From NCBI RefSeq assembly GCF_025377685.1, contig NZ_JACEHK010000018.1, forward strand, positions 1 to 64,000: a stretch of DNA of 64,000 nucleotides. Reading direction: 5' to 3'. A program made the translations under genes and the position numbers. This document shows, one piece after another, positions 18,978 through 27,440 of this stretch. Under the pieces are notes generated by a model, which saw nothing but the letters and a program-made list of their open reading frames with translations, searched no databases and was not told the DNA's origin. This DNA comes from Anaerobacillus sp. CMMVII (GTDB taxonomy: Bacteria; Bacillota; Bacilli; Bacillales; Anaerobacillaceae). Position 1 is the first letter of the stretch. Each line of letters opens with the position of its first letter.

Positions 18978-19523
18978 CTACATTAGCTCTTTTACTAATG
19001 TCTCTAGCATTTCATAGGTAACCTCTCCACGAATAACGTGAGCGATCTTGCCTTTTTGATCCAAAATATATGTATAGGGGATACTTTGAATATTATACAA
19101 TGAAGACACCACACCTCTTCGGTTTACACTATCTAATGGCTGGTCAACAAAAGTAGGAAATGTGACATTGAAAGTTTCCATGAATTCAGCTGCACCGTTA
19201 GCATCTCGTTCATGGGTGGCTAAATTCACACCCAAGACTACTACGCCGTGACCTTTAAAATCGTCCGATAAACGCACTAAATCTGGCATTTCTTTGCGAC
19301 ATGGTGGACACCATGATGCCCAAAGGTTTAGAATGACGATTTCACCTTGATAATCAGATAACGATGTTTCCTCCTGGTTTTCCCATAAAGGAAGTGTAAA
19401 ATCAGGTGCAAGCATCCCCTTTTCGGCCCCCACCTTTGGCGATTGTGTTGTCGCAACAACATATCCTATAAGGCCTATCGCTAAAATTAAGATAATCAAA
19501 CTCATATTTCTTTGTTTTAACAT
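18978..19523 (-). CDS. ResA/TlpA-like membrane-anchored thiol-disulfide oxidoreductase
   Basis: The 181-aa product has an N-terminal membrane anchor (about residues 8-25) and a thioredoxin-like domain with active site ASWCPPCRKEM (CxxC). FTLPLWENQEETSL and the cis-Pro region SIPYTYILD follow. Proteins of this family reduce or oxidise cysteines outside the membrane, for example apocytochrome c in ResA. No cytochrome c biogenesis genes are adjacent, so the partner is unknown. A second TlpA-like protein occurs at 62809. The ATG follows AGGAGGGATTATTC. It is monocistronic and followed by a terminator. Confidence 0.88.
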   Translation of the reverse strand: MLKQRNMSLIILILAIGLIGYVVATTQSPKVGAEKGMLAPDFTLPLWENQEETSLSDYQGEIVILNLWASWCPPCRKEMPDLVRLSDDFKGHGVVVLGVNLATHERDANGAAEFMETFNVTFPTFVDQPLDSVNRRGVVSSLYNIQSIPYTYILDQKGKIAHVIRGEVTYEMLETLVKELM

Positions 19524-19656
19524 GAATAATCCCTCCTATCCTTAATTAACTATAGCCTAATTCTTTAACGAAAACAAAGGAAAGTCTAATCCTTGCTCTT
19601 TAGAACTATGAAAATAATAATCTATAAACCCTGAAATGCAAAATCAGAAAAGATCT

Positions 19657-19686
19657 TAAAAAAGATGGCTTATCAAAAGCCATCTC
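19657..19686 (-). terminator. Terminator of spoVIF
   Basis: On the minus strand the stem GATGGCTT/AAGCCATC is followed by TTTTTT. Confidence 0.85.
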
Positions 19687-19701
19687 ATTCCATATATTGA
19701 T

Positions 19702-19968
19702 TTATTTTTTATTCTTATCTAACATTTTTGCAATCGTGTTAAAGTTTACTTGTTCAGTTTGGTTAATAATGGTATTCACTAATTGGTCCTCAGTTTCTTT
19801 TTTCACCGGCTTGTTAGCAATTTTCCCTACTTGTCTGATTAGATTTCTAACTGTTGCTTCATCTTTTAAATTAGAATTCTGAATGGAATTAACTAATTTT
19901 AAGACTTCCCCCATATTGACGCCTGTTTTCTTTTCAATATTCTCAAAAAATGGATTATTCAAATACAA
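19702..19968 (-). CDS. spoVIF: Stage VI sporulation protein F
   Basis: The 88-aa product has FFENIEKKTGVNMGEVLKL, SNLKDEATVRNLIRQVGKIA and a C-terminal FNTIAKMLDKNKK, which match SpoVIF (YjcC) of B. subtilis in length and sequence pattern. SpoVIF is made in the mother cell late in sporulation and is needed for coat gene expression and spore resistance. An AGGAGGG site precedes the ATG. It is divergent from the gerP operon with about 300 bases between. In B. subtilis yjcC sits in the same yjc block that occupies the right-hand neighbours here. Confidence 0.93.
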   Translation of the reverse strand: MYLNNPFFENIEKKTGVNMGEVLKLVNSIQNSNLKDEATVRNLIRQVGKIANKPVKKETEDQLVNTIINQTEQVNFNTIAKMLDKNKK

Positions 19969-20270
19969 ACCCTCCTATTCGATCACCAAAGGAAGATCAA
20001 GTAGAATTACGTCTTCCTTAGCTTTTTAAAATTTTCATACTAACACTATATGTAGATACAACCAAAAGGGTTAGTTACTTGTACCGATTTTTTAAACTTT
20101 AAGTGATTTTTTAAAAAAAGTTTGCATGTAAATTGTCCAATGCTGATACGAATATAGGTAAGGAGATATTTTTTATTTTTTCATCAAAGCATGTTCAGTT
20201 TTAATTTCACAATTAATAGGCATTCACATATCCTATAACTATGAAAACAAAGATAAAGGACGGATTATTT
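19969..20270. other. Divergent promoter region spoVIF/gerPA
   Basis: It holds a sigma-K-like promoter for gerP at 20209-20235. An inverted repeat GAAGATCAAGTAG…TACGTCTTCC near 19990-20020 is only weak. Nothing else is recognised. Confidence 0.5.
20209..20235 (+). promoter_or_regulatory. Sigma-K-like promoter of the gerP operon
   Basis: AC at 20209-20210 is followed by 16 bases and then CATATCCTA at 20227-20235, which fits the sigma-K pattern AC-N16/17-CATAnnnTA. The expected transcript start near 20241 makes the ATG at 20241 unusable and supports the start at 20271. gerP is a known late mother-cell operon. Confidence 0.7.
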
Positions 20271-20492
20271 ATGCCTGCAATTGTTGGAGCAGTAAAAATA
20301 AATGCTATAGGTTCTAGTTCGGTATTTAATATTGGCGATGTATTTACCATTTCCCCTGCAAGTACCGCAAAAACGTTTGCCGGTGCAGGATCATTTAATA
20401 CTGGTGACTATTTAAAGATCCGAAATGATTATAGTGCAACAAATACGTATGACAAAGATATTGCAGACGCGAATATCAATACAATCATTTAG
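20271..20492 (+). CDS. gerPA: Spore germination protein GerPA
   Basis: ATG at 20271 follows AAAGGACGG by 8-10 bases. The 73-aa product starts [17 protein letters not shown] and contains [17 protein letters not shown], the GerPA/GerPF signature. It is paralogous to GerPF at 22041. GerP proteins sit in the inner spore coat and let nutrient germinants pass to receptors in the inner membrane. First gene of the gerPABCDEF operon, driven by a sigma-K-like promoter just upstream. Confidence 0.93.
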   Translation: MPAIVGAVKINAIGSSSVFNIGDVFTISPASTAKTFAGAGSFNTGDYLKIRNDYSATNTYDKDIADANINTII

Positions 20493-20508
20493 CATAGGTG
20501 GTGTCTAA

Positions 20509-20739
20509 ATGAACTTCTATATTAACCAAAAAATTCAAATTAATAATTTAAGAATTGACAGTGTTTCAAATTCTTCAGTGCTGCAAATAGGTAGTGCAGG
20601 AATGATACGATCTTTATCGAGCCTCTACAATACAGGTGGGTTTACTGGACCAGCTCCGGAAGCGACTGAACCTTTAGACCCAGTAACCCCACTTGTTCCA
20701 CTTACTCCACCTGCACCGGCTGCACCAACCTTACTCTAA
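20509..20739 (+). CDS. gerPB: Spore germination protein GerPB
   Basis: The 76-aa product reads MNFYINQKIQINNLRIDSV then SSVLQIGSAGMIRSLSSLYN, matching GerPB. It has a Pro-rich C-terminal tail (LVPLTPPAPAAPT), as the family usually does. AGGTGG lies 6 bases before the ATG. Second gene of the operon, 16 bases after gerPA. Inner-coat location and role in germinant permeability follow from the family. Confidence 0.93.
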   Translation: MNFYINQKIQINNLRIDSVSNSSVLQIGSAGMIRSLSSLYNTGGFTGPAPEATEPLDPVTPLVPLTPPAPAAPTLL

Positions 20740-20780
20740 TATTTAAATTCTCAATACGAAATGGCTAAGGGGGGAATTGT

Positions 20781-21404
20781 ATGTATTATAACTATGACAT
20801 GATGGCAAACATTCAACATTTGTATCAATGTTTAGAGGCACAACAAAGAAAAATTGACTATCTAGAGATGAGAATTGAGGAACTTCAAACTGGTTTTAAT
20901 ACAATCAAGCAAGATAATGCAGGAAAAGTGGAGAGAATTGAATATAAATTTGATCAACTGAAAGTTGAACGATTAGAAGGAACATTAAATATTGGAATTA
21001 CACCTAGTGGTGGGATCGAGCCAAGTTCGATTGAGGACTTCTCAATTAATCGAAACACAATAGACGTACCTGAAGCAACGACACCAAAGCAAAATCCTGT
21101 TCTCTTTGAAAATATTAAACGAGATGTCCACCATTATCTAAATACAGGTTGTTATGATGTGATGACATCTCTTGAGAGACAATATAATTATCAACTAGAT
21201 GGTCCTTATCGAGATTTTATTGTTGAAGATGTAAGAAAACAAATTGACTCTCGTATTCACTATTACCTTCGAGGGGTACCTATCGTTGAAAATGATGAAA
21301 ATAAATTAAGAGAACTAGAAGAGATGACAACAAAGAAGGTTGTCAATGACATTAATAAAACTCTTGAACAGTTCATCCAACATTTACCTCAGAAAGGGGA
21401 TTAA
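20781..21404 (+). CDS. gerPC: Spore germination protein GerPC
   Basis: The 207-aa product starts MYYNYDMMANIQHLYQCLE and continues as a coiled coil (about 15-60). A middle segment includes FENIKRDVHHYLNTGCYD, and a conserved C-terminal alpha-helical region follows (FIVEDVRKQIDSRIHYYL). This matches GerPC, the largest GerP protein, at its usual length. GGGGGG precedes the ATG by 7 bases. GerPC is proposed to scaffold other GerP proteins. The gerPD ATG follows four bases after the end. Confidence 0.93.
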   Translation: MYYNYDMMANIQHLYQCLEAQQRKIDYLEMRIEELQTGFNTIKQDNAGKVERIEYKFDQLKVERLEGTLNIGITPSGGIEPSSIEDFSINRNTIDVPEATTPKQNPVLFENIKRDVHHYLNTGCYDVMTSLERQYNYQLDGPYRDFIVEDVRKQIDSRIHYYLRGVPIVENDENKLRELEEMTTKKVVNDINKTLEQFIQHLPQKGD

Positions 21405-21407
21405 ATA

Positions 21408-21587
21408 ATGAATTTTACAGTCGTTAACCATAATATTTCTGTAGGAACCATTGATGTTCGCGGAGTAGCTTCCTCTTCGATATTGTTAGTAGGTGACACA
21501 GATAACATTATCTTGTCTTCAGCATTTGACACACCTCCTGAATCACTGATTATTGGACCATTTGTTCCACTTGCTTTCGAGGGATAG
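21408..21587 (+). CDS. gerPD: Spore germination protein GerPD
   Basis: This short gene encodes 59 aa: MNFTVVNHNISVGTIDV at the start, then SSSILLVGDTDNIILSS and a C-terminus FVPLAFEG. It matches GerPD in size and in the shared GerP motif (S-SS-L-VGD). AGAAAGGGG lies about 9 bases before the ATG. It fills the gap between gerPC and gerPE exactly, as in the canonical operon. Confidence 0.93.
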   Translation: MNFTVVNHNISVGTIDVRGVASSSILLVGDTDNIILSSAFDTPPESLIIGPFVPLAFEG

Positions 21588-21592
21588 TTTCT

Positions 21593-21976
21593 ATGATTAA
21601 AAGAACCTCTATCGTCAATAACACTAGAGTTCGAAGCGTAAGTTTAAGCTCTGTAGTTCAAATTGGCGACTCAGTCCAAATCACTCCAGTTTCTTGGGCG
21701 CTTGCAGTACAAAGGCAATTACAACTGTTTTATGGAAATGAGGGGAACTTTGCTGCATTCCCTATTTTTTCAAGAGAAATACCTTCCCCACCATTGATAG
21801 ATTCAGTCAATATTCAACGATACAATGCTTCCAACTTTATTAAAGTTGGCCATATTGATATTACAGGTGTGTCATCAGCTAGTGTTTATCATATTGGTTC
21901 AACAAGCTACATCCATGCTGAGACTAGAATTAAACATATAAGGCAGCTGCAGAAATCAGTGAAGAAAATTAACTAG
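21593..21976 (+). CDS. gerPE: Spore germination protein GerPE
   Basis: The 127-aa product begins MIKRTSIVNNTRVRSVSLSS and has two GerP-type motifs: SVVQIGDSVQITP near the start and SASVYHIGSTSYIHAETRIKH near the end. Family length is about 130 aa. The start lies 5 bases after gerPD, so translation may be coupled. Part of the inner-coat GerP complex. Confidence 0.93.
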   Translation: MIKRTSIVNNTRVRSVSLSSVVQIGDSVQITPVSWALAVQRQLQLFYGNEGNFAAFPIFSREIPSPPLIDSVNIQRYNASNFIKVGHIDITGVSSASVYHIGSTSYIHAETRIKHIRQLQKSVKKIN

Positions 21977-22040
21977 TATTGTAACCCATAAAATAACTCC
22001 ACATACAATAAATATTAATACGAAGGAAAAGGGTGTTTGT

Positions 22041-22259
22041 ATGCCTGCAATTGTTGGAGGGCCTTTTAAAATTAATGAAAATGGTGGAGTAGTTAATTTT
22101 GGCGATGCACTTAATATCTCACCAAAGAGTACTTCAAAGTCTGTGTCAGGATCTGGTGGCGGAAACTCAGGAGACTTCACGATCGTAAATAACGGCATTA
22201 ATATGAATAACGTAGCAGATCCAGATGTTGTCGATCAAAACTTAGCTGGTAATGTGTAA
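22041..22259 (+). CDS. gerPF: Spore germination protein GerPF
   Basis: The 72-aa product starts MPAIVGGPFKINENGGVVNFG and contains DALNISPKSTSKSVSGSG and DPDVVDQNLAGNV, the GerPF pattern. GAAGGAAAAGGG lies upstream. Last gene of the operon, 64 bases after gerPE, followed by a terminator at 22320. It is a paralogue of gerPA. Confidence 0.93.
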   Translation: MPAIVGGPFKINENGGVVNFGDALNISPKSTSKSVSGSGGGNSGDFTIVNNGINMNNVADPDVVDQNLAGNV

Positions 22260-22319
22260 GAAAGAGAAGTTTCACATTAATTCTTCTCAATTTTTCATCA
22301 CAAAATAAGAACCAAAAAA

Positions 22320-22344
22320 AACCCTTACTTAGTAAGGGTTTTTA
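22320..22344 (+). terminator. Terminator of the gerP operon
   Basis: The stem AACCCTTAC/GTAAGGGTT with a 3-base loop is followed by a T-run. Confidence 0.9.
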
Positions 22345-22356
22345 GTATTATATGTA

Positions 22357-22431
22357 TGGTGACTCGTATTGGACTTGAACCAACGACCCCTTGCCTGTCA
22401 AGCAAGTGCTCTCCCACTGAGCTAACGAGTC
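22357..22431 (-). tRNA. tRNA-Val (anticodon GAC)
   Basis: On the minus strand the acceptor GACTCGT pairs with ACGAGTC. The D-arm is GCTC/GAGC. The anticodon arm is CTTGC-TTGACAG-GCAAG with anticodon GAC. The T-arm GTTGG-TTCAAGT-CCAAT follows, and A plus an encoded CCA end the molecule. All arms fold without mismatch. Confidence 0.95.
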
Positions 22432-22633
22432 AATTCGAATAAAATAATAATATACTTTTACAGAAAGTTTGTCAAGCTGAAAAGTCGTGGACTATATGTT
22501 CTAGGAAATTTACCAAAAGAAAGATGACTCCTTAAAAACTAAACTCTTCACAACAGGCAACAACCTTATATAATGTGAAGACATCTCTGATATACATTTT
22601 CCAGAGATGTCTCACCTTTTTATGTACATTTGC

Positions 22634-22810
22634 TTACTCATCATAGGTATAACGGACAATATATTTTTCTTCAGCTAATTTTTTAATTTCTACCCAGGGA
22701 GGTAATTCATATCCTCCACGCCAATTTTCTTCTAGCTTTGCCTTTAAACAGCTTGCTTGGAATTTTGAACGAAATATTTGTTTCCAATACACCCAACGTG
22801 TAGTCTTCAC
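22634..22810 (-). CDS. Small basic hypothetical protein, 58 aa
   Basis: GTG at 22810 is preceded by GGGGAGGAATTTAG, a strong ribosome binding site. The product starts MKTTRWVYWKQIFRSKFQ and contains WRGGYELPPWVEIKKLAEE before ending at YTYDE. It is rich in Trp, Tyr and Lys, without membrane helices or cysteine pairs. I do not recognise the family. The codon use and ribosome site are like those of real genes, and it stands alone next to tRNA-Val. Confidence 0.7.
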   Translation of the reverse strand: MKTTRWVYWKQIFRSKFQASCLKAKLEENWRGGYELPPWVEIKKLAEEKYIVRYTYDE

Positions 22811-22927
22811 CTAAATTCCTCCCCACTAAAGATATCCATATTATTACCATTTTCAATATTTTAAACATCAAAAAGGAAGTGATTTCTCACTTCCTACTAA
22901 TCGGAATTAAACTACTCAGCTAACCAA

Positions 22928-23482
22928 TTAGCCGATTCGCTCCTCTAAATCTCGTCTTTTAATCTCATCTTCTCTTAATTTTTCTTGTCGGTCCCGAATT
23001 CGATGAGCCAATCGACTAGAAGCATTTGCTGCAATACTACAAATCAAGTCATCAAGAAACGTATTTATTTGATCTCCTTTTGTGTCTAGTTCTCTAATTA
23101 TCCCTGTCTTTTCTTTATCCAAAAAACCAAAGGTAGTAACGGCAATACTTCCGTAGCCAAAAACACTACCGAGGGCAATCGTTTCATCAACACCAATAGT
23201 CCTTCATCCATCTCAACTATTGATTGTAATGGCTCTGATAGTTTCCCTTGCTCTGCTAACTTATCTAACTCAACCCCTACTAAAATAGCATGCTGTATTC
23301 TCTTTTTTCTAAAACTCGATCAACACTTTCAATACATTCTTCTATTGTTAATGTATCAGTATATTGAACTTGCATTTATAAACGATTTCCGCTATGTCAA
23401 TAATTTGTACACCGCGTTCTATAAGTAAAGCCCTTGCTGCTTTTTCAACGATATGACAATGTACAGGTTCTTTATATTTCAT
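22928..23482 (-). pseudogene. PgpA/YutG-like phosphatidylglycerophosphatase A, three frameshifts
   Basis: ATG at 23482 opens MKYKEPVHCHIVEKAARALL and IERGVQIIDIAEIVYK. It then breaks three times, near 23385, 23300 and 23195. Adding one base at each place (for example the missing A giving EIQHAILVGVELDKLAEQG and the missing T giving DEGLFGVDETIALGSVFG) yields one continuous protein of about 184 aa. It ends GFLDKEKTGIIRELDTKG then INTFLDDLICSIAANA. This matches the short B. subtilis YutG-type PgpA family. PgpA dephosphorylates phosphatidylglycerophosphate, although the YutG type is not proven to do so. Three separate one-base deletions in runs suggest sequencing error. Confidence 0.8.
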
Positions 23483-23648
23483 CTTTTACCCCTCCTGGTT
23501 TCGTTAGTAAAGCACCTCCTCATTTTACCATATATCCTATTTTTCTTCATTTTTTGCCTTTCTTAAAAGGAAATGCTTCGTTTTCCAAAAAGAAAAGTGG
23601 TATATTATATACATGACCACTTAAGGAAGCGCTAACATAGGAGGGGTT

Positions 23649-24373
23649 TTGTTGACTTTTAAAGGAACTATATTTGATGATTATCTGGAAAGTCGTTTTT
23701 TAAAAGAAAAAATTGGCTTTAAGACATTCTTGCCAGCAAATTATTCGCCTCTGTATACATACCAACTGCTGATTGCTCAAGATGGAGATGACTACTTTTT
23801 AAAAGGGAAACTAGCTTCTACTGCAAGTGAACTTCTCGAGCAAAGAGAAATCAACAATTGTATTTTGGTCATGATCCCGTATCAGTCAGTAGAGGATCGT
23901 TATAAGAACTATCACCCAAATGGTTCCGAGAACCAAAACTATATTCGCTTCTTAGCTGAAGAATTAATTCCATATCTTGAAAAGCAGTATCATACGTTTG
24001 AGCTTGCTAGCGGGCGTACATTAATGGGGGATTCGTTAGGGGCGACCGTAAGTTTGCACGCTGCAATGGAATATCCTTATACATTTGGTCAAGTCATTGC
24101 TCAGTCACCTTTCATTGCCCAAAAAACAATGGATTACTTAACCAATTTTAAAAAGCCTGAACTACTACGGCTATACCATTCCATAGGTGATCAGGAAAAA
24201 GAAGTAACGACTACCGATGGAAAGATCATTGATTTTTAACAGTAAATCGCACATTCAATGAGTTGGTTAAAGAAAAAGGAATTGACTCCTGTTATGAAGA
24301 ATTTAATGGTAATCATACATGGACATACTGGCAACAAAATTTAAAAAGTGCACTTATTTGGGCCTTAAAATAG
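23649..24373 (+). pseudogene. yjcH: YjcH-type esterase, one frameshift
   Basis: A TTG start at 23649 (or 23652) follows TAGGAGGGG. The product starts LTFKGTIFDDYLESRF and contains the alpha/beta-hydrolase nucleophile elbow MGDSLGATVSL. It runs out of frame at the T-run near 24235. Adding one T gives GKIIDFLTVNRTFNELVKEK, then GNHTWTYWQQNL with the catalytic His, ending at 24373. The repaired length is about 241 aa, the same as B. subtilis YjcH. The family resembles enterochelin esterases but the substrate is unknown. In B. subtilis yjcF-yjcG-yjcH are adjacent; here a MITE-like element sits between yjcH and yjcG. Confidence 0.85.
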
Positions 24374-24421
24374 TTAGTTTTTAGAAAAACAGCCAACATG
24401 TTCGTTGTTTTTCTTACATAA

Positions 24422-24586
24422 AGGCTGTTTTCGCAAAGTTTGTTGCTTTCGTAAAAATCCTAAGAATTCACCACTATTTAGTAAGTATTGCTCTTTTCTT
24501 AATTAATTTATTGGGTGATATCTTCATCTAAGGTATTTTTTCGATTATTTTAGAGTAAAAAAGCACAATGTTTACGAAAAGAGCCT
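24422..24586 (+). repeat. MITE-like repeat R2, copy B
   Basis: The ends AGGCTGTTTTCGCAAA and TTTACGAAAAGAGCCT are terminal inverted repeats (two mismatches). The flanks are TACATAA at 24415-24421 and TACATAA at 24586-24592, an apparent 6-7 bp target-site duplication. It lacks the roughly 30-base insert of copies A and C. No ORF is inside. Confidence 0.8.
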
Positions 24587-24614
24587 ACATAAAAAAAATT
24601 AGGAGGGAATTATT

Positions 24615-25123
24615 TTGAAATACGGAATAGCAATTTTTCCATCAAAACAATTACAGGATATGGCAAACTCATTAAGAGCGCGGTATGATTCTCATTATGC
24701 GCTAATCCCACCACACATTACCTTAAAAGAAGCCTTTGAGACGGAAAATGTAAAAGAACTTGCCAAAGAAATCAAAAATGTTTGTCAGGAAATTAATCCA
24801 TTTCCATTACATGTTTATAAGTATAGTTCTTTTAATCCCGTAAGTAACACTATTTACATGGGCATTGAAGAAAATCATGAGCTTACACGCCTCCAAGAAA
24901 AGTTAAATTCTGGTTTTTTGAACAAGTACAAAAATATCAATTCGTACCACACATTACAGTTGGTCAAGATTTAGATGATGATGAGTTTCACGATGTCTTA
25001 GGGCGACTTCGTATGAAAACGATTAACCATGAAGAGATTTGTGACCGTATTCAACTTTTATACCAATTAGACAACGGATCATGGACAGTTTACGAAACGT
25101 TTTTATTAGGAAAGGAATGCTAA
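24615..25123 (+). pseudogene. yjcG: YjcG-type 2'-5' RNA ligase/2H phosphoesterase, one frameshift
   Basis: The reading starts MKYGIAIFPSKQLQDMAN with the first 2H motif as PHITLKE near residue 37. It breaks at the T-run near 24915. Adding one T gives [20 protein letters not shown], which contains the second HxT motif, and the frame then ends at 25123. The repaired product is about 169 aa, the YjcG length. The two H-x-T motifs define the 2H phosphoesterase fold acting on cyclic nucleotide or RNA ends; the B. subtilis target is not established. TAGGAGGGAA precedes the start. yjcF follows 6 bases later, so the pair is co-transcribed. Confidence 0.88.
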
Positions 25124-25129
25124 TTTAAA

Positions 25130-25549
25130 ATGGAAGTGTTCGTAGTAAACAATGAAAGTCAATTAAGAGACGCATATTCTGTTCGGGTAAAAGTTTTTGT
25201 AGATGAACAGCAAGTTCCACCAGAAGAAGAAATCGATGACTTTGAGGCATCATCTACTCACTTTGTCGTTTACGACAAGGGTAAGCCAATTGGTGCAGGT
25301 CGTTTGCGAGAACTGGATGGGTATGCGAAAGTAGAACGAATTTGTATTGATAAGGAATACCGTTCGTTGGGGATTGGGAAACTTCTTATGGAAGCGATTG
25401 AAAAAGAAGCTAAACAACAGGGTTTTTGTAAGTTTAAACTTAATGCTCAGATCCAGGCCACAGATTTTTACAGAAAATTAGGCTATGAGGTTTGCTCGGA
25501 TGAATTTCTTGATGCAGGTATCCCACATGTAACTATGAAAAAAATATAA
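25130..25549 (+). CDS. yjcF: GNAT-family N-acetyltransferase YjcF
   Basis: The 139-aa product contains VRVKVFVDEQQVPPEEEID and FVVYDKGKPIGAGRLRE. The acetyl-CoA site reads RICIDKEYRSLGIGKLLM (R/Q-x-x-G-x-G/A), followed by KLNAQIQATDFYRKLGYE. This matches YjcF of B. subtilis (ElaA-like). The acceptor is unknown. The ATG lies 6 bases after the yjcG stop with AAAGGAATG upstream. A terminator follows. Confidence 0.9.
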   Translation: MEVFVVNNESQLRDAYSVRVKVFVDEQQVPPEEEIDDFEASSTHFVVYDKGKPIGAGRLRELDGYAKVERICIDKEYRSLGIGKLLMEAIEKEAKQQGFCKFKLNAQIQATDFYRKLGYEVCSDEFLDAGIPHVTMKKI

Positions 25550-25556
25550 TTTCCAA

Positions 25557-25589
25557 AAAAGCGATTAAGTGATACTTATCGCTTTTTTC
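25557..25589 (+). terminator. Terminator of the yjcG-yjcF unit
   Basis: The stem AAGCGATTAAGT/ACTTATCGCTT is followed by TTTTTT. Confidence 0.85.
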
Positions 25590-25688
25590 TTTTGTGCATG
25601 ATTTTCTCAATCTCTAGCAATAATATAGTTACTATACAATGATCGCAAAATTCGTTTAATGATCCTCTTTATGAAAGGGTTTTTTACC

Positions 25689-26825
25689 ATGAATAAAAGG
25701 AAAATTATTATTTTTTCAGTTTCATTTGGCAATGGTCATAATCAAGTTTCTAAGGTCCTCTTAAGTCATCTAAGAGCGAAAAATTTTGATGTAGAAATCA
25801 TCGACACCTTTGATGCTATCAATAAGTTATTCCACAAGGTTGTCTTGGATAGTTATTTACAACTCATACGTTATCGTCCTAGCGTTTGGGGGAAACTTTA
25901 TCAATATTCTGAAGACAATCCAAACTCTTTATTATTAAAACAATTTAATGCGTTCTTAACTAATAAGCTTTATCGAACACTACAAGAAAAGCAAACAGCA
26001 ATGATTATTACAACGCATCCAATAGCGACTACTTTACTTGCAAATGTCATTCGCAAAAAGAAGCTTACTGTAAAGTTATATGCGCTACTTACCGATTTTG
26101 CCGTTCATCCCATGTCAATACATGAAGAAGTGACAGGTTATTTTATTGCCTCTGAACATTTACGTTATTATGCTTCGATGTACAAGATTGATGAAGGACG
26201 ATTTTATCCAACAGGTATTCCTACTACTAAAGCTAAAGTGGATCAATTTTCAAAAACAGAATTACGTAAAAAGTTACATTTAGATAAAGGGATGAAAACA
26301 GTCTTGGTTGCTGGAGGCGGGGTTGGTCTTGCAAAATTCACAAAGATTTTAACTGGCCTAGAACAATTTGAAGATAAATTACAAATTATTTGTGTGACAG
26401 GCGAAAATAAACGGGCCAAAGCAAAGATTGAACGTTACCAAAGTAAACATCAAATCCGTGTTCTAGGTTTTACAAATTTATTTATGGAATATCTAAAAGC
26501 TAGTGATGTCATTTTATCAAAAGCTGGTGGTGTTACAATGTCAGAAGCGTTGGTTTGTGAAACACCAATTATTATTTTTCAGCCTCTACCAGGACAAGAA
26601 GAACAAAACAGTCAATTTTTAATGAACTATGGTGCGGCAATAAAAGCGGAAATTGTAGAGGAAATCCCAGTATTATTAGAAAGGATTATTTTTAATGATC
26701 ATTATCATAGCTTAATGACAGAAAATGCTACAAAACTAAAACAGCCTGAAGCTGCTAGTAACATTGCCACTATCATTTACAGTGACTGTTTTGAGAACAG
26801 AATAACTCAAGAGCTTATTCGATAG
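25689..26825 (+). CDS. GT28-family glycosyltransferase (MGDG synthase/UgtP-like)
   Basis: ATG at 25689 follows GAAAGGG; the upstream ATG at 25659 lies before that site. The 378-aa product has the Gly/His-rich acceptor loop VSFGNGHNQVSKVL and a central TTHPIATTLLANVI. The C-terminal UDP-sugar domain reads VLVAGGGVGLAKF, VLGFTNLFMEYLKASDVIL then SKAGGVTMSEALVCETPII. This is the MGDG-synthase/MurG-like family, which includes the UgtP diglucosyldiacylglycerol synthase of B. subtilis. UgtP itself makes lipoteichoic acid anchor. This protein is shorter than UgtP only slightly and could act on diacylglycerol or another lipid acceptor. It stands alone with repeat R1 immediately after it. Confidence 0.85.
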   Translation: MNKRKIIIFSVSFGNGHNQVSKVLLSHLRAKNFDVEIIDTFDAINKLFHKVVLDSYLQLIRYRPSVWGKLYQYSEDNPNSLLLKQFNAFLTNKLYRTLQEKQTAMIITTHPIATTLLANVIRKKKLTVKLYALLTDFAVHPMSIHEEVTGYFIASEHLRYYASMYKIDEGRFYPTGIPTTKAKVDQFSKTELRKKLHLDKGMKTVLVAGGGVGLAKFTKILTGLEQFEDKLQIICVTGENKRAKAKIERYQSKHQIRVLGFTNLFMEYLKASDVILSKAGGVTMSEALVCETPIIIFQPLPGQEEQNSQFLMNYGAAIKAEIVEEIPVLLERIIFNDHYHSLMTENATKLKQPEAASNIATIIYSDCFENRITQELIR

Positions 26826-26833
26826 CTAAACTA

Positions 26834-26987
26834 AGAAAAGCGCAAACGCCCTGTTAAGCCCCGACTAGCAAATGTTCTTCGAGAAAAAAGTGTGCTCTTT
26901 CACTTTTATTCTCGAAGGTTATTTGACCTCGAGGGGCTGGGCGGTGGAGCTAGACAGTTATTACGTTGAAATTTTATACATTCTTAT
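26834..26987 (+). repeat. Interspersed palindromic repeat R1, copy 2
   Basis: It starts AGAAAAGCGCAAACGCCC 8 bases after the stop of the glycosyltransferase gene. The middle contains TGTTCTTCGAG and a CTCGAAGG arm. The tail from GCTAGACAG is nearly identical to copy 1 over about 38 bases. Confidence 0.8.
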
Positions 26988-26991
26988 CTTT

Positions 26992-27019
26992 AAAAAAAAT
27001 AGAGGGGACTTCCCCTCTA
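26992..27019 (-). terminator. Terminator overlapping the 78-aa gene stop
   Basis: On the minus strand the stem TAGAGGGG/CCCCTCTA is followed by TTTTTTT. It includes the TAG stop codon. Confidence 0.85.
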
Positions 27020-27253
27020 TACTATCTCATCAATAAACTTACCCTTCTCTGCATTTAGTTGTCGAGATTGATTTTTATTTTTCTTTGTATTCACTTGTGT
27101 TTGCCTGCTAGATTTTTTTTCAAGAGGTCCTTGAAACTCCCCTTCTATTACCGGTGAAATATGCTTTACGCTAGACTTCTTTTCAAGTAAACGGTTTCCA
27201 TACTGTAAAAATTGTGGATCTCCTACAGGTGGGATGTATCCCATTTCCATCAC
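27017..27253 (-). CDS. Hypothetical protein, 78 aa, MGYIPPV-type
   Basis: The product begins MMEMGYIPPVGDPQFLQYGN and continues as a basic, Gln/Lys-rich stretch with no membrane helix or cysteine. Short Bacillus proteins beginning MGYIPPV exist in sporulating species, but I cannot name a function. A strong terminator overlaps the stop and supports a real transcript. The ribosome site upstream (AGGGGTGATGG) fits the second ATG as well. Confidence 0.6.
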   Translation of the reverse strand: MMEMGYIPPVGDPQFLQYGNRLLEKKSSVKHISPVIEGEFQGPLEKKSSRQTQVNTKKNKNQSRQLNAEKGKFIDEIV

Positions 27254-27440
27254 CCCTAATTTAGACTCCTATCATTTACCAAATACCCGATTATTCACTC
27301 ATTAAAACTAGTGGATCTCTACTTATACGAATTAGATCTATACAAAAACTTACATTATATTTATGCTATTCTCTCTTACATGTTTCTTATTTTTTTGCTA
27401 TAGTTGTTTTTTAGTAGTTTTATTTTCAGTGGAGGTTTCC

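Noticed and set aside
22357-22431. tRNA-Asp (anticodon GTC) on the plus strand
   Set aside because: The D- and T-arms and CCA fit only the minus strand, where the anticodon is GAC (Val).
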